Source: an uncultured Bacteroidota bacterium (lineage in GTDB: Bacteria; Bacteroidota; Rhodothermia; Rhodothermales; Salinibacteraceae). Taken from it: 64,000 nucleotides of DNA. The notes beneath the pieces are model-generated. The model did not search any database and was not told where the DNA came from. It saw only the letters and a program-made list of their open reading frames with translations. Made by a program: the position numbers and the translations under genes. The DNA lies in NCBI GenBank assembly GCA_913056185.1, contig CAJXLV010000004.1, positions 1 through 64,000 on the forward strand, given 5' to 3'. Positions within the stretch are counted from its first letter, which is position 1; each line of letters opens with the position of its first letter. This document shows, piece by piece, positions 1 to 8,217 of the stretch.

Positions 1-2
1 TT

Positions 3-131
3 TTATGTTTCGCTCGGTCCTGCCTCCAGAACCTGTTTTGCTGTTTGGTCGGGCCAATTCAGGGCCATTCCGAGCAGGGCAGTTCGCACCATTGCTTCGC
101 TGGAGTCGGTGTGCCGTTCGTAATCGCGAGG
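3..131 (-). pseudogene. C-terminal fragment of an IS5-type transposase
   Basis: Reading the minus strand, about 43 codons ending in TAA near base 3 contain DYERHTDSSEAMV followed by a hydrophobic stretch. This resembles the end of IS5-superfamily DDE transposases, where an Arg/Tyr-rich segment is followed by SEAM and a short hydrophobic helix. The frame upstream (above about 131) is not recognisable as a transposase, so this looks like a frameshifted or truncated remnant. No terminal inverted repeats can be judged because the window begins here. The family call rests on this short motif only. Confidence 0.45.
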
Positions 132-311
132 ATGGCTGGTCGATTCTCGATGACGTGGTCGAGACCGCCGAACACACCGAGTTTGTCCGTCGTGCCGACT
201 GGCGCCGCCTCCAGCCGTGCACTGTGAGTCTTTACTACCGAAATCGGGCGATTTTGCTACCATTCCCCGCAGAGATAGGGAAGAGGGACGGAGACGAAGA
301 GGGAAGGGAGA

Positions 312-356
312 AAACAAAAAACCCTGCCCAACGCCGCCGAGCGACGCTACGCAGGG
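312..356 (-). terminator. Rho-independent terminator of tRNA-Leu
   Basis: On the minus strand, downstream of tRNA-Leu, CCCTGC (351-356) pairs with GCAGGG (322-327). The right arm is followed at once by a run of T (plus-strand A run at about 316-321). The loop holds a small nested hairpin. Position and T-tract fit an intrinsic terminator for the tRNA transcript. Confidence 0.75.
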
Positions 357-370
357 AGGGGAGAAAGGTG

Positions 371-454
371 TGCCCGAGGAGGGACTTGAACCCTCACGTC
401 CTTGCGGACAACGGATTTTGAATCCGTCGCGTCTGCCAATTCCGCCACTCGGGC
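371..454 (-). tRNA. tRNA-Leu (anticodon CAA)
   Basis: The minus strand folds into a class II cloverleaf. The 7-bp acceptor GCCCGAG (448-454) pairs with CTCGGGC (372-378), and base 371 gives discriminator A. The anticodon stem ACGGA/TCCGT encloses loop TTCAAAA with anticodon CAA, reading UUG. A long variable arm (TGTCCGCAAGGACG) is present, as expected for Leu, and the T-loop GTTCAAG is intact. No CCA is encoded. A strong terminator follows at 312-356. Confidence 0.95.
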
Positions 455-528
455 AACAGGGACCGTGAAAAAATGCCGCCTCCTCAATCGGCGAGCGGGC
501 GGCAGGTTCCCGAGGAGTCCACACGGGG

Positions 529-1908
529 CTACGAGGAGGCCGCCCTCGCCGCGTAGTGGTCGTGAAAGCGGATGATGGCCTGGATGCCCTCGTGGAAGCG
601 GTCGAGGCCGAAAGACTCGTTGGGCGAGTGGATGGCGTCGGCGTCGAGCCCAAAGCCCATCAGCACGCTGTCCATCCCCAGGTGCTGCTGGAAGTCGGCC
701 ACGACGGGAATGGTGCCGCCGTTGCGCACAAAGACGGGCTCGGTGCCGCGGACCTCGCCCATGGCGTGCCTGGCCGACTGCATGGCGGGGATCGACGGGT
801 CGACGAGCACCGGGTCGCCGCCGTGGAGGCGCCGCACGGTGAGCGTCATGGTGTCGGGGACCTCGCTCTTCAGGTGCGCCTCCAGCTTGTTGTAGACGTC
901 GTCCACGTCCTGCTCGGGCACCAGGCGCATCGACAGCTTGGCGTGGGCCGTGGAAGGGAGCACCGTCTTGGCGCCTTCGCCCGTGTAGCCGCCCCAGAGG
1001 CCGTTCACGTCGAGCGTGGGACGGGCCGTCAGGCACTCGAACGTGCTGTACCCGCTCTCCGTCCGTACGTCGTCGATGTCGAGGGGGGCCATCCACGCGT
1101 TTTCGTCGAATGGAAGCGCGGCGTACGTGTCGCGCTCCTCGTCGGTAAGGTCGCGCACGTCGTCGTAGAAGCCGGGGATGGCGATGCGGTGGTCCGCGTC
1201 GTGGAGGCCGGCGATGACGCGGCTTAGGGCATTGCACGGGTTGTCCACGGCGCCCCCGTAGTTGCCGGAGTGCAGGTCGCGGTTGGGGCCGCGGAGCGTA
1301 ATTTCGGCGTAGGCGAGCCCGCGCAGGCCATAGGTGATGGAGGGGGTGTCCTCCGAAAACATGGCGGTGTCGGAAATCAGGACCACGTCGCCCTCGAGTC
1401 GGTCTCCGTCCTGCTGGACGTACTTCTCCATCTCAACCGAGCCGGTTTCTTCTTCGCCCTCCAGCACGTACTTGAGGTTGACCGGCAGTTCGCCTTCGGC
1501 GGACAGGTAGGCCTCGGCGGCTTTCACCTGCATGAACATCTGGCCCTTGTCGTCGCACGCCCCTCGGGCGTAGAGACGGTCGCCGCGCTGCGTTGGCTCA
1601 AACGGATCGGTGTCCCACTCGTCCAGCGGGTCGGGCGGCTGCACGTCGTAGTGGCCGTAGACCACCACCGTGGGCTTGGCCGGGTCGGTGATGTGCTCGG
1701 CGTAGACAAGGGGGTGGCCGTCGGTCTCAATGAGCTCGGTGTGCGCCATCCCGATGGCGTCGAAGTGATCGGTCAGCCAGGTGGCGGCCCGCTGCACCTC
1801 GGCGGCGTAGGCCGAGTCGGTGCTGACCGACGGGATGCGCAACAGCTCCTTGAGCTCGCCAACGAACCGGTCTGCGTTGGCCTCGGCGTAGGAGAGGGCA
1901 GTGTCCAT
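529..1908 (-). CDS. M20 family dipeptidase / metallopeptidase
   Basis: 459-residue zinc-dependent M20-family hydrolase, probably a cytoplasmic di- or oligopeptidase. The metal-site motifs are in order: YGHYDVQPP (His86, Asp88), the bridging Asp in ACDDKGQ (about 119-120), the Glu pair in EGEEETGS (about 152-154), and a late His in AIHSPNESF near 433. The dimerisation ('lid') domain lies between about 190 and 370. The start ATG at 1908 begins MDTALSYAEAN, where family similarity starts; an open frame continues upstream but is Pro/Ala-rich and unlike the family. It is the last gene of a minus-strand run after ispH and a methyltransferase, with a 163-bp gap. Substrate cannot be told from sequence. 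Confidence 0.9.
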   Translation of the reverse strand: MDTALSYAEANADRFVGELKELLRIPSVSTDSAYAAEVQRAATWLTDHFDAIGMAHTELIETDGHPLVYAEHITDPAKPTVVVYGHYDVQPPDPLDEWDTDPFEPTQRGDRLYARGACDDKGQMFMQVKAAEAYLSAEGELPVNLKYVLEGEEETGSVEMEKYVQQDGDRLEGDVVLISDTAMFSEDTPSITYGLRGLAYAEITLRGPNRDLHSGNYGGAVDNPCNALSRVIAGLHDADHRIAIPGFYDDVRDLTDEERDTYAALPFDENAWMAPLDIDDVRTESGYSTFECLTARPTLDVNGLWGGYTGEGAKTVLPSTAHAKLSMRLVPEQDVDDVYNKLEAHLKSEVPDTMTLTVRRLHGGDPVLVDPSIPAMQSARHAMGEVRGTEPVFVRNGGTIPVVADFQQHLGMDSVLMGFGLDADAIHSPNESFGLDRFHEGIQAIIRFHDHYAARAASS

Positions 1909-2071
1909 GTGGGCGAGGGCGTTGGGAACGGAGAAGGGGGCGGCTTGGGAGGGCCCCGGAGAGCGAGCACCTTGATGATAGGAGGGCGTCCGGGCTTTTG
2001 CCAGGGCGCGGCCAACAATCACACGGCCCTCACATGTGGGCGGGGCCTCCGCGTGGCATGCGGGCGGAGCC

Positions 2072-2836
2072 TCACCGGTCGTGGGGGCGAGAGGGGGCAG
2101 GGGACAGGCGGGCGTGCAGCAGGAGGCGAGGGCTGCGGTCGGGGACGTAGGGGGCTCCGTCGTAGTCCCCAAACACGGCCACCAGCTCCAGCCCCGCGGC
2201 CGCGTACAGGGCGTCCAGGTCGTCGAGCGTGTAGAGGCGAACGCTTTCCCGGAAGGTCTCGGTGGTGCCGTTTTGCCGGACGGTAATGGTCTTGTGTACC
2301 CGGCCGTCGTCCACCCAGCGCTCCTGGCGGATGGTGGTCCCGTCGTCGGTGTGCTCCTCGGACGTGCCCAGCGAGTCGGCGATGGTAGAGGCGTTCAGGA
2401 AGTCCTGAAAGAACCAGCCGCCCGGGCGCAGGGCAGTGGCCACTGCGGCGAGCACCCGGTGGTCGTCGGCGTCGTCCTCGAAGTAGCCGAACGAGGTAAA
2501 CAGGTTTACCACCCCGTCCGCACATCCGTGGCACACCGGTTCTCGCATGTCGCCCACCCGAAAGGTGGCGTGGGACAGGCCCTCGTCGGCCGCGTCGGTG
2601 CACGCCGCCTCGATGGCCGTCTCCGACAGGTCGAGGCCCGTCACGCGGTAGCCGCGGCGGGCGAGGGCCCGGGCGTGACGGCCGCGGCCACAGGCGAGAT
2701 CGAGGATGTGGGCGTCCGGGGCCGGGGCGACCTCCTGTTCAAGAAGGGCGACCAGCCGCTCGGCTTCCGCCTCGTCCCGGTGGTCGTACACCTGCGTGTA
2801 GGCGTCGCTCCAAAACCAGTCTTCGTACCAGGGCAT
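2072..2836 (-). CDS. class I SAM-dependent methyltransferase
   Basis: 254 residues with a Rossmann methyltransferase fold. Motif I is ILDLACGRGRHARAL (about residues 43-57), with the acidic residue ending strand 2 in VTGLDLSE. Motif IV region is FTSFGYFEDD and the post-motif is ALRPGGWFFQDF. This pattern matches the Methyltransf_25 type of small soluble enzymes, for which substrates are rarely predictable. The start ATG at 2836 gives MPWYEDWFW, a common N-terminus for this type. It lies 67 bp downstream of ispH on the same strand and is probably co-transcribed. No functional link to isoprenoid synthesis can be inferred. Confidence 0.85.
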   Translation of the reverse strand: MPWYEDWFWSDAYTQVYDHRDEAEAERLVALLEQEVAPAPDAHILDLACGRGRHARALARRGYRVTGLDLSETAIEAACTDAADEGLSHATFRVGDMREPVCHGCADGVVNLFTSFGYFEDDADDHRVLAAVATALRPGGWFFQDFLNASTIADSLGTSEEHTDDGTTIRQERWVDDGRVHKTITVRQNGTTETFRESVRLYTLDDLDALYAAAGLELVAVFGDYDGAPYVPDRSPRLLLHARLSPAPSRPHDR

Positions 2837-2903
2837 CGGTGGGGAACGGGGGAGGGCGAGTGGGAGCGTGGGGGGATTGCAGGCGGCGGGCGGGGACGTG
2901 AGA

Positions 2904-4145
2904 CTACGCGTCGTCGAGAGACGCCGTGAAGGGCGCAATCGCGTCTTCGACCGGGCGGGCGTTGGGGTACCAGCTCAGGATTTTGTGCACCACGTCGTCG
3001 AGCAGGGCGTCGGGGCAGGAGGCACCGGAGGTGAGCAGCACGTCCACCGGCGTCTCGTCCGCGGGGAACCAGCGTTCGGTCGTCGTTTCCTGCTGGGCGT
3101 GGATGTCGAAGTGCCGGATTTCGGCCGGGGCGTCGAACTGCTCGGCGTCGCGGATGAAGTAGGTGGGCATGTGCTCCTCACACAGCTCCACGAGGTGGCT
3201 CGTGTTGGAGGAGTTGTAACCGCCCACGATGATGCCGAGGTCGGCGCCGTCCTCGATGAGGGCGTGGGTGGCGTTCTGGTTCTCGTTGGTCGCGTAGCAG
3301 AGCGTGTCGCTCGTGTCGGCAAAATGCTCCTTCACGTCGGCCTCGCCGTAGCGGTCGACGAGGGCGTCGCGCATGAGGTCGGCAATGGCGGCGGTTTCTT
3401 CGGCGAGCATCGTCGTCTGGTTCACCACGCCCAGGCGCCGCAGGTCCTCGGCGGGGTCGAAGTCCTCGGAGTACTTGTCCTCAAAAAAGTCGTAGAAGAA
3501 GTCGGCGCTCTGCTCCCCGCGGATGACGGCGGCCAGCTCTTCGGCCTCCTCCATGTCCCGCACCACCACGACCGGCCCCTCCTGCTTGGCGTGGGAGAAG
3601 GTGGCGCGCGTTTCTTCGTGGTAGCGCTTGCCGTGCACCACGATCGAGTAGTCGTCGTCCCCGATCTGGCTGCTCTTGCGCCACACCTTTTCCACGAACG
3701 GGCAGGTGGTGTCGTACGTCTCGGTGTCCACGCCGCGCTCCTCCAGCTCCTGCTCCACCTCCAGCGTGGTGCCGAAAGCGGGGATGATGACCACATCGTC
3801 GGGCGTAAGCTCGCGGAAGGGGATCAGCTGCTCGCCCTTTGTGGTGCGCAGAAACTGAATGCCCCGGTCCCGCAGGTCCTCGTTCACGTGCGGGTTGTGG
3901 ATCATCTCCGAGAGCAGGAAGATGCGTTTGTCCGGGTTCTCGTCCAGCGCCTTGTACGCAATTTCGATGGCCTGCTCCACGCCGAAGCAGAACCCGAAGT
4001 GGCGTGCGATTTTGAAGCGCACCGGGCCGAAGTCGATCACCGAGGGGGAGAGGTCTTTCTTGCGCGGATCGGCCACCTGCCGCGCGTCCTTGACCGTCGA
4101 GATAATTGGGCTCTCGTAGAACGTCGGGACGTCGAACTGGCGCAT
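2904..4145 (-). CDS. ispH: 4-hydroxy-3-methylbut-2-enyl diphosphate reductase
   Basis: 413-residue IspH (LytB), the last enzyme of the MEP pathway, reducing HMBPP to IPP and DMAPP with a [4Fe-4S] cluster. The three cluster cysteines are Cys53 (HFGFCFGV), Cys148 (DTTCPFV) and Cys283 (DTLCYATNENQ). An extra Cys sits at about 377 (SGASCPD), where the E. coli protein has Ala. The length matches the long cyanobacterial/plant-type IspH rather than the roughly 310-residue enterobacterial form. The start ATG at 4145 begins MRQFDVPTFY; the longer open frame upstream is not conserved-looking. It heads the minus-strand run with the methyltransferase and M20 peptidase. dxr of the same pathway lies at 36.4 kb. 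Confidence 0.95.
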   Translation of the reverse strand: MRQFDVPTFYESPIISTVKDARQVADPRKKDLSPSVIDFGPVRFKIARHFGFCFGVEQAIEIAYKALDENPDKRIFLLSEMIHNPHVNEDLRDRGIQFLRTTKGEQLIPFRELTPDDVVIIPAFGTTLEVEQELEERGVDTETYDTTCPFVEKVWRKSSQIGDDDYSIVVHGKRYHEETRATFSHAKQEGPVVVVRDMEEAEELAAVIRGEQSADFFYDFFEDKYSEDFDPAEDLRRLGVVNQTTMLAEETAAIADLMRDALVDRYGEADVKEHFADTSDTLCYATNENQNATHALIEDGADLGIIVGGYNSSNTSHLVELCEEHMPTYFIRDAEQFDAPAEIRHFDIHAQQETTTERWFPADETPVDVLLTSGASCPDALLDDVVHKILSWYPNARPVEDAIAPFTASLDDA

Positions 4146-4424
4146 GGGCGAAGAGCAGGTCGTGAGGAGAACGACAAACGCCCTGAATGTACGCGAGGGG
4201 AGATTGGAGGTTCGGGCGTGCGTCTGTTTCCGCGGCGGGCTCTCCAAGACGGGCAGATCGGGGGCGCACGAGGGGCCGGGCGAGCGGACGTGCCGGTCGG
4301 CAGGGTCCCCAACGACGGTCCAGTCGACGGGGCGGAGGGGGGGCTCGCCGGAGCGGAGGTGGCATCCCGCACGACTCAGTACGGGGGCGTCCGGCTTCGG
4401 CAGGGTGCGGGGGCGAGGCCCTGA

Positions 4425-4452
4425 TGACCGAGGACAGTTGACCGAGGACAGC
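4425..4452. repeat. 14-bp tandem repeat, 2 units
   Basis: TGACCGAGGACAG plus one variable base, repeated twice head to tail (4425-4438 and 4439-4452). It is one of several short intergenic tandem duplications in this window. Confidence 0.8.
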
Positions 4453-4489
4453 CCACGCCGGAGACGCGTGTTTGATGGACACGAACATG

Positions 4490-4650
4490 CCCGTGGCGCC
4501 GGCCCAGAGAGCGGCTTTTCCCAGGCGCGAGTGGCCGACGGCGATCACGCGGTCGGCGTCGACCGCGTCGGTTTGGGCGGCGTAGTCCACCATGCGGCAA
4601 AAGCCCTACGCCCAGGCGCCAAGGGCCGACCCGTTTCCGCCTGTCCCGAG
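4490..4650 (-). pseudogene. fragment of a glucuronoyl methylesterase / acetylxylan-esterase-like protein
   Basis: The minus strand encodes GAWA, a TAG stop, GFCRMVDYAAQTDAVDADR and then VIAVGHSRLGKAALWAGA. The last part matches the nucleophile elbow (GHSRxGK) of CE15-type glucuronoyl esterases and related alpha/beta hydrolases. The family normally has Gly-Ala-Trp-Ala-Trp-Gly here, so the TAG at 4602-4604 replaces an expected TGG. Downstream of the elbow the frame stops resembling the family at about 4490, and upstream only a few residues are recognisable. It is therefore a decayed gene fragment, probably a deletion remnant. Confidence 0.5.
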
Positions 4651-4755
4651 GTGGGCGCTGTCGGGGAGGCGAGAATCACAGCCGAGATCCAGCAGTAAGC
4701 GGTTCGGCCTACCGAGGTCCCTCTCGTTCTGTTTGACTGTAAGTTCTGTTCTTGC

Positions 4756-5847
4756 ATGGACGGCACAAAAGAGACCGACACGCGCCGGCGAGCCCTCGTC
4801 GACGTGGCTGCGAGGTGGCGCGAGCCGGATCATCCGCCCCGCGAGGAGGCGGTCGCCCAGACGCTCGACGCGCCCAACCGATGGACCGAGGAGGCGCTGG
4901 ACTACGCCTTGAACCGCTGGATGCAGGCCGTCACGGCCGAAGCGCTGTCCGACTGGCTGGAGGCGCCGGACGTCGATGGGGCCTCTTGCTCCGTGGGGGT
5001 GCTCCACGGAGACACCGAGCCGCTGGCGGGCCTCCGGGCGGCGCTGTCGGTGTGGGCGAGCGGGCATGCGTACCTGGGGCACGTGCCGGAGGCCTCCCCG
5101 GCGCTCCTGCCGGCGCTGGCGCAGGCCCTGCAGGCGCGTCACGGGGGCATCGAGGCCACGTTCGTGGAGGACGCGGAGACGTTGCTGGCGCGGGCCGACG
5201 CGCTGGTGGCACAGCCCAGCCGCGACGCGACCGCTGCACTGCGAGACCGATGCGACGCCCATGGCCTCCCCGCCTCGCGGCGCCTCCTGCAGCCGCCGCG
5301 CCGCGCCATTGCGGTGCTCGACGGCCACGAGGACGACGACGCTCGCGGCGGCATCGCCGAAGACCTCCTGCTGTACGAGGGCGGCGGGCACCGGCGGCTC
5401 GCGCTCCTGTGGGCGCCCAGCGACCTGTCCCCGGATGCCTATCTCGAAGCGATGGCGCGCTTCCGCGGCGTCTTCCCGGCCCACGACGACACGCCCGGCG
5501 CCCTGCAGATGCAGAAGGCCTTTCTGGAGGCGCAGGACGACCCGCACGCCTTCGCGGCGGGCCTCGAGTTTTTGGTGAGTCGCGGGGCCCCCGAGGTTCC
5601 GCAGCCCGAGGGGCACCTCCGGTGGACCGAGTACGACGCCCTCGACGCGGTGGATGCCTGGATCCAGGAGCATCACGACCGCCTCTGTGCGGTGGTGGCC
5701 CGCGCCCCGCTGCACGACCAACTGCCCGCCTCCTGGCCCCTGCGCACTCCCGGCGACCTGCACCTTCCTCCGCTCGACGACGCGGAGGGCGCGGCCGTTG
5801 CACGCTTCGTCGGTGGACTCGGCGCCCCGGATGCGCAGACGCGATGA
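4756..5847 (+). CDS. LuxC-like acyl-CoA reductase, catalytic Cys apparently lost
   Basis: 363 residues resembling Bacteroidota acyl-CoA reductases of the LuxC family, which reduce acyl-CoA to aldehyde through an acyl-Cys intermediate. Landmarks are NRWTEEALDYAL (about 41-52), VGVLHGDTEPLAG (80-92) followed by LSVWASGH, and RAIAVLDGHEDDD (183-195) leading to DLLLYEGGGHRRLALLWAP (203-221). In typical members the last segment reads Gly-x-Gly-Cys-Arg-Asn-Val-Ser; here His212 occupies the Cys position. The ATG at 4756 fits the family N-terminus. It may be a pseudoenzyme or use another residue. It is convergent with the Nfu gene, ending 19 bp from it. Confidence 0.6.
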   Translation: MDGTKETDTRRRALVDVAARWREPDHPPREEAVAQTLDAPNRWTEEALDYALNRWMQAVTAEALSDWLEAPDVDGASCSVGVLHGDTEPLAGLRAALSVWASGHAYLGHVPEASPALLPALAQALQARHGGIEATFVEDAETLLARADALVAQPSRDATAALRDRCDAHGLPASRRLLQPPRRAIAVLDGHEDDDARGGIAEDLLLYEGGGHRRLALLWAPSDLSPDAYLEAMARFRGVFPAHDDTPGALQMQKAFLEAQDDPHAFAAGLEFLVSRGAPEVPQPEGHLRWTEYDALDAVDAWIQEHHDRLCAVVARAPLHDQLPASWPLRTPGDLHLPPLDDAEGAAVARFVGGLGAPDAQTR

Positions 5848-5866
5848 GCAGGCGGGGCCGTGCCCG

Positions 5867-6142
5867 CTACCGGCCCTCCAGATGGTCGGACAAGAGGGCC
5901 TCCACGGCCGGTTTGACGGCGGCCCAGTCGGTGTCCGGCGCTTTGGAGACGGTGACGAACTGGGGGGTAACAAACACGTCCTCTACCCCCGAGATGGCGA
6001 ACAGCGCCCGCGCGAGGGGGTCCTCCTCGGCCTCTTCGGCGGAGGTGTACGCGGCCACGCCGCCGTCGAGAAAGGGGGCGGCGTCGGTGGTGAACTTGAG
6101 GCTGTTGGGGTTGGGGGTGGGCTCTGCCTGGAGTGGGGGCAT
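5867..6142 (-). CDS. Nfu/NifU N-terminal (scaffold N) domain protein
   Basis: 91 residues starting MPPLQAEPTPNPNSLKF, the hallmark start of the Nfu_N domain, then ending VEALLSDHLEGR. Nfu proteins carry Fe-S clusters to target enzymes, but the cluster-binding CxxC lies in a C-terminal NifU domain that is absent here, and the protein contains no cysteine at all. It is therefore a stand-alone N-domain, known in other genomes but without an assigned role. The start ATG at 6142 was chosen because similarity begins exactly there. It is convergent with the LuxC-like gene and divergent from the holin-like gene at 6336. Confidence 0.75.
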   Translation of the reverse strand: MPPLQAEPTPNPNSLKFTTDAAPFLDGGVAAYTSAEEAEEDPLARALFAISGVEDVFVTPQFVTVSKAPDTDWAAVKPAVEALLSDHLEGR

Positions 6143-6335
6143 GGGGCGGTGGGGGAACGCGCGGGAGGCTGTCGCGAAGGGACGGAGGATGCCGAAACGG
6201 GCCCTCAAAACGCGGATGGGCCCGGCGAGTTCGATTCCCGGAACGCGCTCTGTGTTGTACGGTGAATTCACTTGCGTCTTCTGCCCTGCATGGTGTTTTT
6301 CGTACTGCACCCTGTCCCACTCGCCCCCAACGGCC

Positions 6336-6869
6336 ATGGAGTCTCTCGACGACCAATCGTCGGCCCCAAATGCGGAGCGCTCCCTCAGCGATGTGCCGGA
6401 GGGGGGGAAGCTGGAACGGATTGCCGCCCACACGCAGGGCCTCGTCACCGATCTCCGAGAATGGATTGACCTCCGCATCGACCTGGCCATCCTGGAGGTC
6501 GAGGAGCGCCTGGACGAGACCAAGAACGAGATCGCGCTCGGGATCACGCTCGCGGTGTTTGGGTTCTTTGCCGCGCTGTTTAGTCTCACGACGATCGCGC
6601 TGGGCGTGGGGTGGCTGCTGGGACACCCGTTTTGGGGCTTCCTGGCAGTCACGGTGGCACTCATCCTCGTGGTCGTGGGGCTGCGGGTCGCGCAGCCCGC
6701 ACTTGTGCCCCCGTCCAACCTGTTCGAGGCGCTTCGGGCCGACCGGGCCGACGCGGCGAAGGGCCGCGCTTCTGAGCCGCGTCCTGCGTCCGCGGCCGTC
6801 GAGGAAGAGCCCGCTGACGAAGCAGCCTCCGGCGGCGACGGAGCGACGTCCGGCCCGACCCGCTCGTAG
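6336..6869 (+). CDS. phage holin superfamily (DUF1469-like) membrane protein
   Basis: 177 residues. An amphipathic N-terminal helix (about 25-70, with EWIDLRIDLAILEVEERLD) precedes two close transmembrane helices at about 72-94 (ALGITLAVFGFFAALFSL onward) and 97-122. An acidic, Ala/Glu-rich tail follows. This layout matches the Actinobacterial-holin-X / DUF1469 proteins, which are chromosomal membrane proteins despite the name. It is paired with the YqjD/ElaB-like gene 81 bp downstream, a combination seen in many bacteria and often linked to stress or stationary-phase membrane organisation. The start ATG at 6336 is preferred over the long upstream frame, which is a shadow of the LuxC region. 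Confidence 0.7.
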   Translation: MESLDDQSSAPNAERSLSDVPEGGKLERIAAHTQGLVTDLREWIDLRIDLAILEVEERLDETKNEIALGITLAVFGFFAALFSLTTIALGVGWLLGHPFWGFLAVTVALILVVVGLRVAQPALVPPSNLFEALRADRADAAKGRASEPRPASAAVEEEPADEAASGGDGATSGPTRS

Positions 6870-6950
6870 CTCAGCCCGCTCGCCGCGCTCGGTTCCGCGG
6901 GGGCGCTTTGCCGTCTCCAGCACTCTTTTTTCGCCAATGCACTGCACACC

Positions 6951-7472
6951 ATGGACTCGGATTCGACCAGAGCAGACGTAGAGGCGCGCCTCCGAGACAC
7001 CGCGGAGGCCATGTCCGACCGTTTTGAGTCGCTGCAGGACGAGGTAGCCACCACCGGCACCTCGGTGCAGGACTGGGTGGCGCGAAACCCGCTCAAGAGC
7101 GTGGGTGGCATGCTGGCGGCCGGGGTGGCCGTCGGGGCGCTTCTGGGCGGCCGTGGGGCGCGCCGGCCCCGGCACGGAGCGTTGCTCGACCAGTACGTGC
7201 AGGCCCTGCGCGCGGAGGTGGACGAGGCGGTGGCGGCGGGCGACACGCCGGGCGAAGCCCTGGAGGAGGCCCTGCGCGGACGCGCTCCTCTGGTGGTGTA
7301 CCGCGAAGGCACAGGAGGACGCCAGGACACCGAGGCCGGCGGGGGCGTTCTTGGGCAGAGTCTCGGCTTCGTCGCGCGCCTCGCCGTCCGCGAAGTGCTT
7401 CGTGATGTCGTCCTCTCCCTGCTCGACTCGGTGGATACCGGCGACCTGATCGGCGAGGCGGGGCCTGAGTAA
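6951..7472 (+). CDS. YqjD/ElaB (DUF883)-like membrane-anchored protein
   Basis: 173 residues. An N-terminal coiled region (about 1-45) leads to VARNPLKSVGGMLAAGVAVGALLGGRGARR at about 44-73. The Asn-Pro-x-Lys-Ser and Gly-rich membrane segment is the DUF883 signature. E. coli relatives (YqjD, ElaB) anchor to the inner membrane and bind ribosomes in stationary phase; that role is known there and only inferred here. The C-terminal half, about 100 residues, is longer than in E. coli YqjD and carries no motif I recognise. It follows the holin-like gene and precedes adk by 49 bp. Confidence 0.6.
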   Translation: MDSDSTRADVEARLRDTAEAMSDRFESLQDEVATTGTSVQDWVARNPLKSVGGMLAAGVAVGALLGGRGARRPRHGALLDQYVQALRAEVDEAVAAGDTPGEALEEALRGRAPLVVYREGTGGRQDTEAGGGVLGQSLGFVARLAVREVLRDVVLSLLDSVDTGDLIGEAGPE

Positions 7473-7521
7473 GGCCTGCCCCGTCCCTCAACAGTCTTCT
7501 TCTGACGATTCTACATTACTG

Positions 7522-8166
7522 ATGCGATTGGTCATTTTTGGGCCGCCCGGTGCCGGCAAAGGCACGCAGGCCGGCCTCTTGGAGCAGCGCCGCGGCATTA
7601 CGCAGGTCTCCACGGGGGACATCCTCCGGGCGGCCATGGACCAGGAAACTGAACTGGGCCGGAAGGCAAAATCGTACATCGAGGCGGGCGAACTGGTGCC
7701 GGACGCGCTGGTGCGCCAGCTCGCCGAGCAGGCGATTGCCGACGAGGGCTACGACGACTTTGTGCTCGATGGCTACCCCCGTACCGAACAGCAGGCCGCG
7801 TGGCTCACGGAGTTTCTGACCGCGCACGACACGCCGCTCAATGCGGTGGTAAGCCTCGATGTGCCCGACGACGAGCTGGTGCGCCGCCTCAGCCGCCGCC
7901 GCGTCCACGCCGACACGGGCGAGACCTATCACCTCGACCACGATCCGCCGCCGGAGGACGTCGACGATGATCTCATTGTACAGCGCTCCGACGACAAGCC
8001 CGAGACCATTCGCAACCGGCTGAACGTGTACCGCGACGAAACGGCCCCGCTTGCGTCGTACTACGAGGACCGAGGGCTGCTCGTCTCGGTGGACGGCACG
8101 GGCGGCATCGAGGAGGTGTTCGAGCGCATCGTGGAGGTGCTGGAATCGCGGGCCCACTCCGCGTGA
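7522..8166 (+). CDS. adk: adenylate kinase
   Basis: 214-residue adenylate kinase, interconverting AMP + ATP and 2 ADP. The P-loop is GPPGAGKGTQ (residues 7-16). The AMP site includes STGDILRAA (about 30-38) and LDGYPRT (about 81-87). The LID, about residues 122-155, begins RRRVHADTGETYH and has no zinc cysteines, as in gram-negative short-LID enzymes. The length is standard. It starts 49 bp after the DUF883 gene and is followed after 51 bp by the polyprenyl synthase gene, within a long plus-strand run of housekeeping genes. Confidence 0.97.
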   Translation: MRLVIFGPPGAGKGTQAGLLEQRRGITQVSTGDILRAAMDQETELGRKAKSYIEAGELVPDALVRQLAEQAIADEGYDDFVLDGYPRTEQQAAWLTEFLTAHDTPLNAVVSLDVPDDELVRRLSRRRVHADTGETYHLDHDPPPEDVDDDLIVQRSDDKPETIRNRLNVYRDETAPLASYYEDRGLLVSVDGTGGIEEVFERIVEVLESRAHSA

Positions 8167-8217
8167 GCCCTTCGGCGCTCCTGGTCTGTCGCGTTGGTTT
8201 TTTTCTCGTCCCCGCCG

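Larger units (their letters stand above)
4146..4755. other. gene-free stretch with decayed esterase fragment and tandem repeat
   Basis: About 600 bp between ispH (minus) and the LuxC-like gene (plus). It holds a decayed esterase fragment at about 4490-4650 and a 14-bp tandem repeat at 4425-4452. The rest shows no recognisable coding sequence. It presumably also carries the two divergent promoters, but no convincing promoter boxes were found. Confidence 0.6.

Noticed and set aside
5-421. Plus-strand open frame of 138 codons at the window start
   Set aside because: It runs antisense through the transposase fragment and into the tRNA-Leu gene, with no recognisable motif.
1270-2286. Long plus-strand open frame opposite the M20 peptidase
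   Set aside because: Val/Gly/His-rich shadow typical of the antisense of a GC-rich gene; the minus strand carries clear catalytic motifs.
2868-4424. 518-codon plus-strand open frame opposite ispH
   Set aside because: Antisense shadow; all conserved cysteines and motifs are on the minus strand.
5460-5475. GCGCTTCC inside coding sequences (for example in the LuxC-like gene)
   Set aside because: The half-site is common in GC-rich coding DNA and lacks the matching left half; only intergenic full palindromes were kept.
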